Below, one piece after another: positions 18,152 through 26,500 of a DNA stretch of 47,599 nt. The notes beneath the pieces were generated by a model. The model ran no database searches. It was not told the DNA's origin and saw only the letters and a list, made by a program, of their open reading frames with translations. The stretch is taken from positions 1-47,599 of the forward strand of contig CANOFO010000011.1 in NCBI GenBank assembly GCA_947565305.1. The letters are read 5' to 3'. The position numbers and the translations under genes were made by a program. This DNA comes from an uncultured Lachnospiraceae bacterium. Lineage in GTDB: Bacteria > Bacillota > Clostridia > Lachnospirales > Lachnospiraceae. The stretch's first letter is position 1, and every line of letters begins with the position of its first letter.

Positions 18152-18374
18152 CCTAAGGAGGGACCCAGCGAAGCTGGGAGGATGCCTTAGGTCTTGTAGA
18201 ACAGCCAAAGAGGTAAAAAGACCTAAGGAGGGACCATATGGCATGAGGGGGGACCCAACGAAGTTGGGGAGAGCCCTGATGTCTCCTATCGTTTTTCAAA
18301 GAAGTAAAAAGGAAGCTGGGAGGATGCCTTAGGTCTTGTAGAATAGCCAAAGAGGTAAGATAACCTAAGGAGGA
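18150..18374 (+). repeat. Cluster of compound palindromes carrying AraC ribosome site
   Basis: Unit 1 (18150-18193) nests two palindromes: outer GACCTAAGG/CCTTAGGTC and inner CCCAGC-GAA-GCTGGG. Unit 2 (18242-18281) has the same plan with different bases: CATGAGGG/CCCTGATG outside (one mismatch) and CCCAAC-GAA-GTTGGG inside. A 46-bp stretch at 18171-18216 recurs at 18313-18358 with one mismatch. ACCTAAGGAGG occurs three times (18151, 18221, 18363), and the last copy is the ribosome site of the AraC gene. CCTTAGGT at 18327-18334 can pair with ACCTAAGG at 18363-18370 and mask it. Confidence 0.8.
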
Positions 18375-18377
18375 ATC

Positions 18378-19301
18378 ATGGGACAGAAGAAAGTAGAGGA
18401 ATTTCGTTATTACGAGATGCCTGTGGGAAGATATGATTTGGCATTGCTGGGGGACAGTTGGATTACAACTTATCGCACTGGTGAGCAGCATTTCCACAAT
18501 TATTTTGAAATCAGTTATTGTTATTTCGGGGAAGGTGTGGTGTTTCTGGGAGAAAAGTCGGAGCCTTATGGTCCCGGCACAATCTCATTGATTCCCAGCA
18601 ACTTTCCCCATGGCATACACAGTAAGGAGGGCGGTGTCTGCCGCTGGGAGTTTTTGTACCTGGATTTTGCAGGGTTTGTTGAGCGTTGTTATCAGTCAGA
18701 TGTTTACAAAGGCATGAGGATTCTTGATCAGATAACACAGTTTCCGATTATGATTGAATCGGAAGATTATCCCCGGATTTCCAATGTGGTGCGTGCAATT
18801 TTGGATGAGAACCGCGAGCAGGAGACGCTGAACCGGGAGGCAGTGGGCGGTTATATGTTTGTGCTGCTGCAGGAATTGGTTAGGCTCAATAAAAGGATGT
18901 CCGAGATTAACAAGAAGGAATCGCTGCATGTAGAGAAAATCCGTCCGGCGTTAGTATATATTGAGACCCATTACCATGAAGAAATTAAGATAAAGACGCT
19001 GGCAGAAGTCTGTAACCTCAGCGAGCCGTATTTTCGGAAATTATTCCGCAACTGTATGAAAACCTCACCTCTTGAGTATATCAATACAGTGCGGGTGCAG
19101 AAAGCTTGCGATTATTTGCAGAAGAAAGATTTTCCGGTAAATGACCTCGCCTGGCAGGTAGGCTATTCTTCGGTCTCCACGTTTGAACGTAATTTTAAGA
19201 AGATAGTAGGACAAACACCCAAGCAATGGCGGCTCAAATCTTCTAATGACAGGGAATTCGTGGGTTATCAGACGAAGGTGCTCCGGGGCTGGTTAGAGTA
19301 A
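18378..19301 (+). CDS. AraC family transcriptional regulator
   Basis: A 307-residue regulator. The N-terminal 150 residues form a cupin-like sensing domain (HFHNYFEISYCYFGEG, then PYGPGTISLIPSNFPHG). The C-terminal 100 residues hold two helix-turn-helices (IKTLAEVCNLSEPYFRKLF and VNDLAWQVGYSSVSTFERNF) ending in the AraC signature GQTPKQWR. It sits 19 bp before the beta-helix glycosidase gene on the same strand, which suggests it controls use of that polysaccharide. Its ribosome site AAGGAGG belongs to the upstream repeat and may be masked by a hairpin. Confidence 0.93.
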   Translation: MGQKKVEEFRYYEMPVGRYDLALLGDSWITTYRTGEQHFHNYFEISYCYFGEGVVFLGEKSEPYGPGTISLIPSNFPHGIHSKEGGVCRWEFLYLDFAGFVERCYQSDVYKGMRILDQITQFPIMIESEDYPRISNVVRAILDENREQETLNREAVGGYMFVLLQELVRLNKRMSEINKKESLHVEKIRPALVYIETHYHEEIKIKTLAEVCNLSEPYFRKLFRNCMKTSPLEYINTVRVQKACDYLQKKDFPVNDLAWQVGYSSVSTFERNFKKIVGQTPKQWRLKSSNDREFVGYQTKVLRGWLE

Positions 19302-19320
19302 GAGAACAGGAGGAAGGGAT

Positions 19321-22300
19321 ATGAAAGGAAGACGGAATGTGGCAGCAAAGGCAGCGCTTTGCTTGGCGTTGTCGCTGGCAATGGTTTTGGCAAATATGGT
19401 GATTTTATCGCCGCAGCAGTTATCGGAGGTGAAAGCAGCGGCAGGGGAGGTGCATGTTTATGCGGATACACCGGGGGATGAATTGTCTGCAAAATATACA
19501 TTGACGGCAAATGGGACAAACGTTCCGGTTGTCAAGTACAGCCGTAATGGCAATAATTTTGACATTGCCCGCTTCGCTTCTGCGGACAATACGCCGGAGT
19601 ACACCGTCCAGGTGAAGGAAGATATTAATCAGGTGACAGTCTATCCAGAACGGTATTATCCGCAGGAATCTATCCAGGTAAGCCCAGACAAGCGAAGCGT
19701 GACATTTTCCATGTCCGATAAGCTTCGCTATGCATTTGTAATGATTAATGGCGGTCCTGCCGACCAGGCGGGGAAGCCCTACCTTGCCATTATCAATGAC
19801 CCGCCCGAGCAAGCGGATAATATTCCAGATAAGACTGCTGCCAATGTGCTCAATTTCAAGACATTTTCCGAACAATACCTGCAGGAGCATCCCAATACGG
19901 CGGCACAGCAGGCAGAACCAGCGGGCACAACGTCCGGCGGAACATCTTATGAAGCCGGGACATTGGTGGAAAATGGGACCTCACAGGTGCGCTTTCCTGA
20001 TAAGCGGAAGATGACAGCGGATGATGTGACCTTTGCCTTGCAGGCAGCGCTGGATGCAATTTATGCGCAGGGTTCTTCTTATGATACATTATATTTTCCG
20101 GCAGGGACATATGTGTGTTCCGGTCTGGAAATACGTGACAGAAAAGGCAAGAATGTCACGGTTTATCTGGAAGAGGGGGCGTTGATAAAGAACCGTATCC
20201 AGGAATGTATGCAGGCGATGGAGCCAGCAATTGGTATCTGGGATTCTGAGAATATCACTATCTCCGGCAGAGGAATGTTTGATGGGAATGGCGTGGAAAA
20301 TTACAGGAAAGACCGCCATGATGCCAAAGACAGCTGCCATCAGGGCGGCGTTATGATTGTGCGTTCTTCCAATATTGTGTTCAATGATACCTACGTGCGG
20401 GATGCCAAGCAGTGGAATTGGGAATCGCATGGGAGCAAGCACTGCACGCTGAACAATGTCAAGGGGCTGACGCCTTACAACCAGCCTTGGGTGGATGGTC
20501 TTGACATGGCAAGTGCGCAGGACCTTACGATAAATGGCGCGCTGACACTGGGAAATGACGATAATTTTGCCAGTGGGCATTACAATCCCAGTGATGGATT
20601 CCCCAATACAGTTGCGGGGTATGACCAGTATAACAGTGACAATTTACAGTGGGATACCGAGGATTCATTCAATATATCTGTCAGCAATACGCTGGGGTGG
20701 AGTTTCAGCGGCGGCAACGGCATCCGTCTGGGACACGACTGTTATGGCCATGCCATGAAAAATTACACGTTTGAAAATGTGAATACAACCAATTTTACCG
20801 GAGGAGGGAATGGCATCACCGTCCAGAACGGAACTGGCAATAACAGGCCATATCCCGCGTATGAGAATTTAGTATTTAAAAACTGCTCCTTTGACACTAC
20901 CAGGGTCGGCACGAATTTTAACATCAATGGCCTGTCTGCAGATAAGAGGATTGGCAGCGTTACTTTGGATAACTGCTGGTTTTCTAATGCTGCTGCTGTA
21001 AGTTCTGTGAGCAATGTCACAAGCCTTACGATAAAGAACCATTATGTAGGCAAAGAGCGGGTCACTGTCAGCAGCCAGGCAAAGCTGACAGCGACTGAGG
21101 TTGGGGAGGATGTGCATGACTGGGTGGACAATCATGCACCGCTCTTCTCGGAACCTTCTTACAGTGCAATAGAGGTGGAGGCAGGAAAGACGCTTGCATT
21201 TACGGTACAGGCAGAAGATGCGGACAATACGCCGGTGGCCCTTGGCGTAAAGGAGGGCACATTGCCGCAAGGGGCAGCTTTTGACGTCACTGCCGGTAAA
21301 TTTACCTGGACGCCGGAAGAGGGACAGGTTGGAAAACATACGGTCATCTTTACAGCTGCCGATGCGTACGAGACCACGGAAAAGAACGTGGAGATTACTG
21401 TCAAATCCTCCAAAATAGAGACAATTACAGTCACATCTCTGGCTGATGCAACCGTTAAATCTTACCAGACAGAGAAAGAGCGAAATTACGGTAATCAGGA
21501 TTATATCCGTACGCTGCGGATGAGCGATGCCCTTACTGAGGAGTCTCCCGTAGGCATATTTGGCGAAACAGTAGGCACAAGCACCAGCGACAGCAGGGAT
21601 TGTAAGATTGCATTTCTATCCTTTGATGCAACAAAAATCCGCGAGAATCTTGAGAAACTGGATAAGGCAGAAGTGCAGCTTACCTACATTGGACGCCGAG
21701 ACAGTAAGGTGGCTGGGGAAGATAGCTTGCTGGCAGTTCCGGTAGTGGGGACATGGAGTGAGTCAGAATTAATGTGGAACGGCATGCCCACGCTTGACGG
21801 TGCCAACGCGAAGTCTTCCGCATCATTTCCGGTAGACCGGAATAATATCATAATGGCACAGGATGAGAAGTACAATACCGGTCAGATGATTGACGGTACG
21901 AAAGTCACCATTGATGTGACGGAATGGGTGCGCGCATTGCCTGAAAATGCGCAGGTATTATCCCTTGCAGTCTGTGATGCCAAAGGCTGGGAACTTGCAT
22001 TTGTCAGCCGCGAGGGAGCACAGAACATGGAGAAGGCGGATAAGGATATGGAGCCGTCCCTTTTGCTGTCGGTGAAAAAAGAAAGCACACAAGGACCTGG
22101 AGACAACACAGGTACAGGCGGTAATACAGGTTCAGGAGACAACACAGGTACAGGCGGCAATGCAGGTCCTGGTGGCAATACGCCTCCCGAAAACAAACCG
22201 GAGCCGGAGATTAAGGTGAATAAGGTTTCCTTAACCGCGCCTTCCAAGAAAATTGCTGCCGGAAAAAGAGTAAAGTTAAAGGTCAGCATATTGCCGAATA

Positions 22301-22749
22301 ATGCAAGCATTTCAGCAGTGGAATGGTCTAGCAGCAATAAAAAATATGCCACGGTAAATGGCAGTGGCGTGGTGACGACAAAACGTGCGGGAAAGGGCAA
22401 AACCGTCACCATCAAGGCTATGGCAAAGGATGGGAGCGGGAAATACGCCTCTGTCCGTATCAAAATTATGAAAAATGCCGTAAAGAAGGTGACAATTGGG
22501 AACAAGCCCAAGACATTGCGGGCAGGACAGTCAATTGTCTTGAAAACGACGGTGAAAACGACAGGAAAGAAAGCAAAGGAAGCCAACAGAACGCTGAAAT
22601 GGAGCAGCTCGAATACGAAATATGCAACGGTCACTTCCAAAGGGAAGGTAACGGCAAAAAAGGCTGGAAAGGGCAAGAGCGTTACGATTCGTGTTGTTTC
22701 TATGGATGGGACGAACAGGAAGGATAGTGTGAGGATTAGGATTCGTTAG
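19321..22749 (+). CDS. Secreted beta-helix glycoside hydrolase with DNRLRE and Big_2 domains
   Basis: A 1142-residue exported enzyme. A signal peptide spans about 1-40. An N-terminal beta-sandwich (to about 165) precedes a right-handed beta-helix (about 255-590) of pectate-lyase type (YFPAGTY, NITISGRGMFDGNG, VDGLDMASAQDL, GNDDNFASGH, NGIRLGHDCYG). The paired Asp and the N-terminal sandwich recall clan GH-N (GH28/GH49). Then come a cadherin/He_PIG Ig domain (about 606-700), a DNRLRE/CBM96-like domain (about 705-920), a Gly/Thr linker, and two Big_2 domains (about 962-1142). There is no LPXTG. It follows the AraC gene with GGAGGAAGG. Substrate unknown: pectin or alpha-glucan are both possible. 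Confidence 0.82.
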   Translation: MKGRRNVAAKAALCLALSLAMVLANMVILSPQQLSEVKAAAGEVHVYADTPGDELSAKYTLTANGTNVPVVKYSRNGNNFDIARFASADNTPEYTVQVKEDINQVTVYPERYYPQESIQVSPDKRSVTFSMSDKLRYAFVMINGGPADQAGKPYLAIINDPPEQADNIPDKTAANVLNFKTFSEQYLQEHPNTAAQQAEPAGTTSGGTSYEAGTLVENGTSQVRFPDKRKMTADDVTFALQAALDAIYAQGSSYDTLYFPAGTYVCSGLEIRDRKGKNVTVYLEEGALIKNRIQECMQAMEPAIGIWDSENITISGRGMFDGNGVENYRKDRHDAKDSCHQGGVMIVRSSNIVFNDTYVRDAKQWNWESHGSKHCTLNNVKGLTPYNQPWVDGLDMASAQDLTINGALTLGNDDNFASGHYNPSDGFPNTVAGYDQYNSDNLQWDTEDSFNISVSNTLGWSFSGGNGIRLGHDCYGHAMKNYTFENVNTTNFTGGGNGITVQNGTGNNRPYPAYENLVFKNCSFDTTRVGTNFNINGLSADKRIGSVTLDNCWFSNAAAVSSVSNVTSLTIKNHYVGKERVTVSSQAKLTATEVGEDVHDWVDNHAPLFSEPSYSAIEVEAGKTLAFTVQAEDADNTPVALGVKEGTLPQGAAFDVTAGKFTWTPEEGQVGKHTVIFTAADAYETTEKNVEITVKSSKIETITVTSLADATVKSYQTEKERNYGNQDYIRTLRMSDALTEESPVGIFGETVGTSTSDSRDCKIAFLSFDATKIRENLEKLDKAEVQLTYIGRRDSKVAGEDSLLAVPVVGTWSESELMWNGMPTLDGANAKSSASFPVDRNNIIMAQDEKYNTGQMIDGTKVTIDVTEWVRALPENAQVLSLAVCDAKGWELAFVSREGAQNMEKADKDMEPSLLLSVKKESTQGPGDNTGTGGNTGSGDNTGTGGNAGPGGNTPPENKPEPEIKVNKVSLTAPSKKIAAGKRVKLKVSILPNNASISAVEWSSSNKKYATVNGSGVVTTKRAGKGKTVTIKAMAKDGSGKYASVRIKIMKNAVKKVTIGNKPKTLRAGQSIVLKTTVKTTGKKAKEANRTLKWSSSNTKYATVTSKGKVTAKKAGKGKSVTIRVVSMDGTNRKDSVRIRIR

Positions 22750-22824
22750 TCAGAGAATCTGGCAGAATTATGGCTTGTACCATGTACTGGCATATGGTAA
22801 GATAATAGGAAATGTAATATGTGC

Positions 22825-23176
22825 AAGTAAGTAGGGCAGATAATCGCGGCTGCAAGTGTCGAAAGACCGCAGGTGAGGAAAGTCCGGGCTTCACAGGGCA
22901 GGATGCCGGTTAACGGCCGGTGGAGGCGACTCCAAGGACAGTGCAACAGAAATATACCGCTATTGTGTATCAATAGTAAGGGTGGAAGGGCAGCTTAAGA
23001 GACTACCGCCCGCCTGGCAACAGGCGGGGCACATGTAAACCCCATCCGAAGCAAGACCGAACAGAAGCGTTGACGCGGCCCGCCAGCTTCAGGTAGGTTG
23101 CAGGAACTGGCTGGCAACAGCCAGGCTAGATAGATGATTATCCACGACATAACCCGGCTTACAGCCCTGCTTACTT
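22825..23176 (+). ncRNA. rnpB: RNase P RNA (class A)
   Basis: The catalytic RNA of ribonuclease P, which trims tRNA 5' leaders. The ends pair as AAGTAAGTAGGGC (22825-22837) with GCCCTGCTTACTT (23164-23176), one G-T. Conserved cores are present: GAGGAAAGTCCGGGC at about 22875, the AGACCGAACAGAAGCG region at about 23054, and ATAACCCGGCTTACAG near the 3' end. The length of about 352 nt is normal. A possible promoter, TTGTAC-17-TAAGAT, lies at 22775-22803. Confidence 0.95.
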
Positions 23177-23267
23177 GACATATCTAATTTTTCTGCCAAT
23201 GGAATTGACGCAAATATCTGTCCTTCTCAGAGAGTATAACTTTAATAACAGAAAAGAGGTAATGTAT

Positions 23268-23313
23268 ACAGTCCGAGTTTTACTAAACATTGTAAAACCA
23301 GGGCTGTTTTTTT
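23268..23313 (+). terminator. Intrinsic terminator downstream of rnpB
   Basis: ACAGTCC and GTTTTAC (23268-23283) pair with GTAAAAC and GGGCTGT (23292-23307) across a 2x2 internal loop, followed by seven to eight T. Confidence 0.75.
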
Positions 23314-23409
23314 ACTTTTTATAAAAGAAACACGAGTCATTTTGTACAATAATTCTGTTTTGAAATTTGAGCGCATAGTAAATAACGATGCTTAATTTTG
23401 CGTTTTTCC

Positions 23410-23437
23410 TTGCGTTTTTGTACATTTGTGATATAAT
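23410..23437 (+). promoter_or_regulatory. Promoter of the 1607-residue surface protein gene
   Basis: TTGCGT at 23410-23415 and TATAAT at 23432-23437 with a 16-bp spacer. The 5' leader contains an inverted repeat TAGTTTT/AAAACTA at 23453-23459 and 23470-23476. Confidence 0.6.
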
Positions 23438-23518
23438 TGTGGCAACATATATTAGTTTTCTGTTTAAGTAAAACTATATGTCCAAATTGGTAAACAAAAT
23501 AAAGAGGAGGATGAAACG

Positions 23519-26500
23519 ATGAGCAAGAGTAAACTCAGAAAGAAGTTTGTGGCCACATTTCTGGCGGCTGCGCTGGCAATTACTTCGGTAAACCTCGTAC
23601 CTGCTGGTGCAGCCACAGCCTATGCGGCAGAGAATGCCACGCTGGCAGCGGGCGATTATTACATCATGAACACCGCGACAGGCAGATTTTTAAACGGAGG
23701 CAATTCCTGGGGGACGCAGGCAAGTGCGTTAGAGTATGGACAGTTCATGACATTGAGCGTTGTAGATGCAGAGAATGGCATATACAACATTGACAGCCAT
23801 ATCTCTAATGGTGGAAATAATCATTTTGTAGGTGCCGAAGGATTTATAGATGGAGGGGCGACTCCCTTGACGATTGCGAGTTGTGGGAATGGCAGCTATA
23901 CGATTGCCAACGCCAGTGGGGCATATCTGACGGCGCCCAGTGGAACGGACACCACAGTTGTCACATATGAGGCTGAGAAAACAGATAATTCAGAGTGGCA
24001 GATTCTTTCACGTGAGGAGCTGATAGCACAAGCCGTAGCAAAGGTCAGGGCAGAACCGAACACTCCGGCAGACATTACATCGCTTGTTTTGGATTCCCAT
24101 ACTGGCAGGAATAACCAGTATCTTAGCAAGTGGGGCAGTGGATTTACATCAAAGGTGGAAGTTGATTTTACTGGAGACAATGCGAAATATGCCTGTGTTG
24201 AGAAGTACAAAGGCGTATTTGAGTTCACGCAGACGATTACCAATGTGCCCAATGGCGATTATGAAGTAAGCGTACAGGGTTTTCACCGTGTTGATGATAC
24301 AAACGGTGCGGTTGCGCCGGTATATTATATCAATGAAGCCCAGAAATCGCTGATGACGATTGATGCTGATGCCAGAGAGACCCAGGGCAATGGCTGGGAG
24401 AAGGAAAGAAATGGCAAGTATGTGCCGGATAAGATGAGCCAGAGCGGCATGTGCTTTGCAGCGGGCGGATATAAAAATGATTTCGTCAGCGTACGTGTCA
24501 CAGACCACACCTTAAAGATTGGTCTCAAAGCGACAGACGCCAAGAGCTGGGTTATTTGGGATGGCTTTGATTTAAGGCTGAAATATGCGTTCACAGACCA
24601 GGAGGAAGCAGAGAATACTGCAGGTAAGATTGCTGCCATCGGTGAGGTGGAACTCACTGATGCATGTAAAGCGAAGATAGACGCGGCAAGGGCATCGTAC
24701 GATGCACTGACCGAAACGCAGGAAGCCTTAATGACCGAAGCGCAGAAGAAAGCATTGACCGATGCAGAGGCGAGATATACAGATTTGCAGGCAGCCGCAG
24801 GAGCAGTGGCAAAGATTAATGCTATCGGTGAGGTGGTATTGACCGATGCATGTAAAGATAAGATAGACGAGGCGAGGGCGGCATACGATGCCTTAACCGA
24901 TGTGCAGAAAGAAATTGTGACAGCCGCTGAGCTGAAAATATTGACCGATGCAGAGACGAAGTATGCAGATTTGCAGGCGGCTGCAGAAACGGTGGCAAAG
25001 ATTGAGGCAATCGGAGAGGTTTCCCTGAAGCCTTCCTGCAAAACAAAGATAGACGAGGCAAGGGAAGCATACGATGCTTTGACAGATGTGCAGAAAGGAT
25101 TGGTAACAGAAGAGCAGCTGAAAGTACTGACCGATGCAGAAGCAGCGTATAAAAACCTTTATGACAACGCCTCAGAGGAAGAATTGAATCAGATAGCAGC
25201 GCAGGAAGTAACGGATGCGATTACTACAATCGGAACGGTAGAGCTTACGGACGAATGCAGAGCGAAGATTGATGAGGCGAGAAAGCTGTACGATGCCTTA
25301 ACAGAAGACCAGAAAAAGTTAGTAACGAACGTGCAGGTATTAGAAGAAGCAGAAACTGAATACAAGAGACTTAAGGATGCGGCAGATAAGGCGGCAGCGG
25401 ATGCATGTAAAGCGAAGATTGCAGCTATCGGAGAGGTTGCAGTGACGTCCGAATGCAGATTGGCAATCAAGGTGGCAAGGGAAGCATACGATGCCCTGAC
25501 AGAAGACCAGCAGGCATTAATCGCACAGGAATATGCAGCATTAGCAACAGCGGAGACGGAGTATGCACAGCTTGTAGCAAGTCCGATTCTGGCAGATGGC
25601 GATTATTATATTGTAAATGCAGCGACAGGCGGTTATCTGAATGCCGGCAATAACTACCAGACGAAAGCAAGCGTACTGACATATGGGCAGCTGATGACAT
25701 TTGCAGTCAGTGAGGACGATAATATTTCCTATACGATTGATTCCCATTATTTAAAGAGCGGAAAGCACCACCTGGGCAATAATGGATTTTTGGACGGCAC
25801 AGCAGATTTGTTGAAAATTGAAAAGTGTGCGGACGGTAAGTATAGCATTGCCAATAATGAGGATAAATTCCTGACAGCGCTTACGGAAGGCACAGCTGCC
25901 GAGTTTAAGGCAGAAAAGACGGCAGAATCTGAATGGTATATCCTGAACCGCCAGCAGCTTATTAAGAGATTGTCCAATGAAGTGGTTTCTGCGGACGATG
26001 CGGTAGACGTTACCTCGCTGATTTTTGATCCAGATTTTAAAATTTACAATCAATATTTTAGCAAATGGAACGGCAGCGTGGCACAGGGCGGGCTTGAAGC
26101 CAACAGGTGTGTGGAAGTGTATACTCCGACTGCAAAAGCATTTGATTTCGTGCAGACAATCACAAATGTGCCCAATGGAGAGTATGAATTAAGCGTACAG
26201 GGATTTTACCGCGTAGACGGAGAAGGGGATGCAGTTCCGCCGGTTTACTATATCAATGAGACTGAGGGAGCGCTGATGACGATAGAGGCAGAGGCGAAAC
26301 CAGAAAAGGTTGACGGTGCCTGGAGTACGTTAAGAGGAGAGGTTTATGTACCGAATTCGATGAATGACAGTTCCAATTGCTTTACTGCAGGTGCATATAC
26401 AAATGAGCCTATTTCTGTGACAGTTACAGACCATACCTTGAAGATTGGCGTGAAATCAACAGATGATAAGAGTTGGGTCATTTGGGATAATTTCAATTTA

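Noticed and set aside
18096..18497. Short reading frames through the palindromic repeats on both strands
   Set aside because: They contain repeated KLGG/RDP-like or PPSF-like words that only reflect the repeat DNA, and they overlap the real kinase and AraC genes.
21882..22676. Long minus-strand frames inside the Big_2 coding regions (also 27799-28302)
   Set aside because: They are mirror frames caused by Lys/Val-rich codon bias and lack start signals and plausible composition.
23175..23240. A separate small RNA between rnpB and the terminator at 23268
   Set aside because: TTGACA 23175 and TTGACG 23205 have no -10 at proper spacing; the stretch is more simply the 3' trailer of the rnpB transcript.
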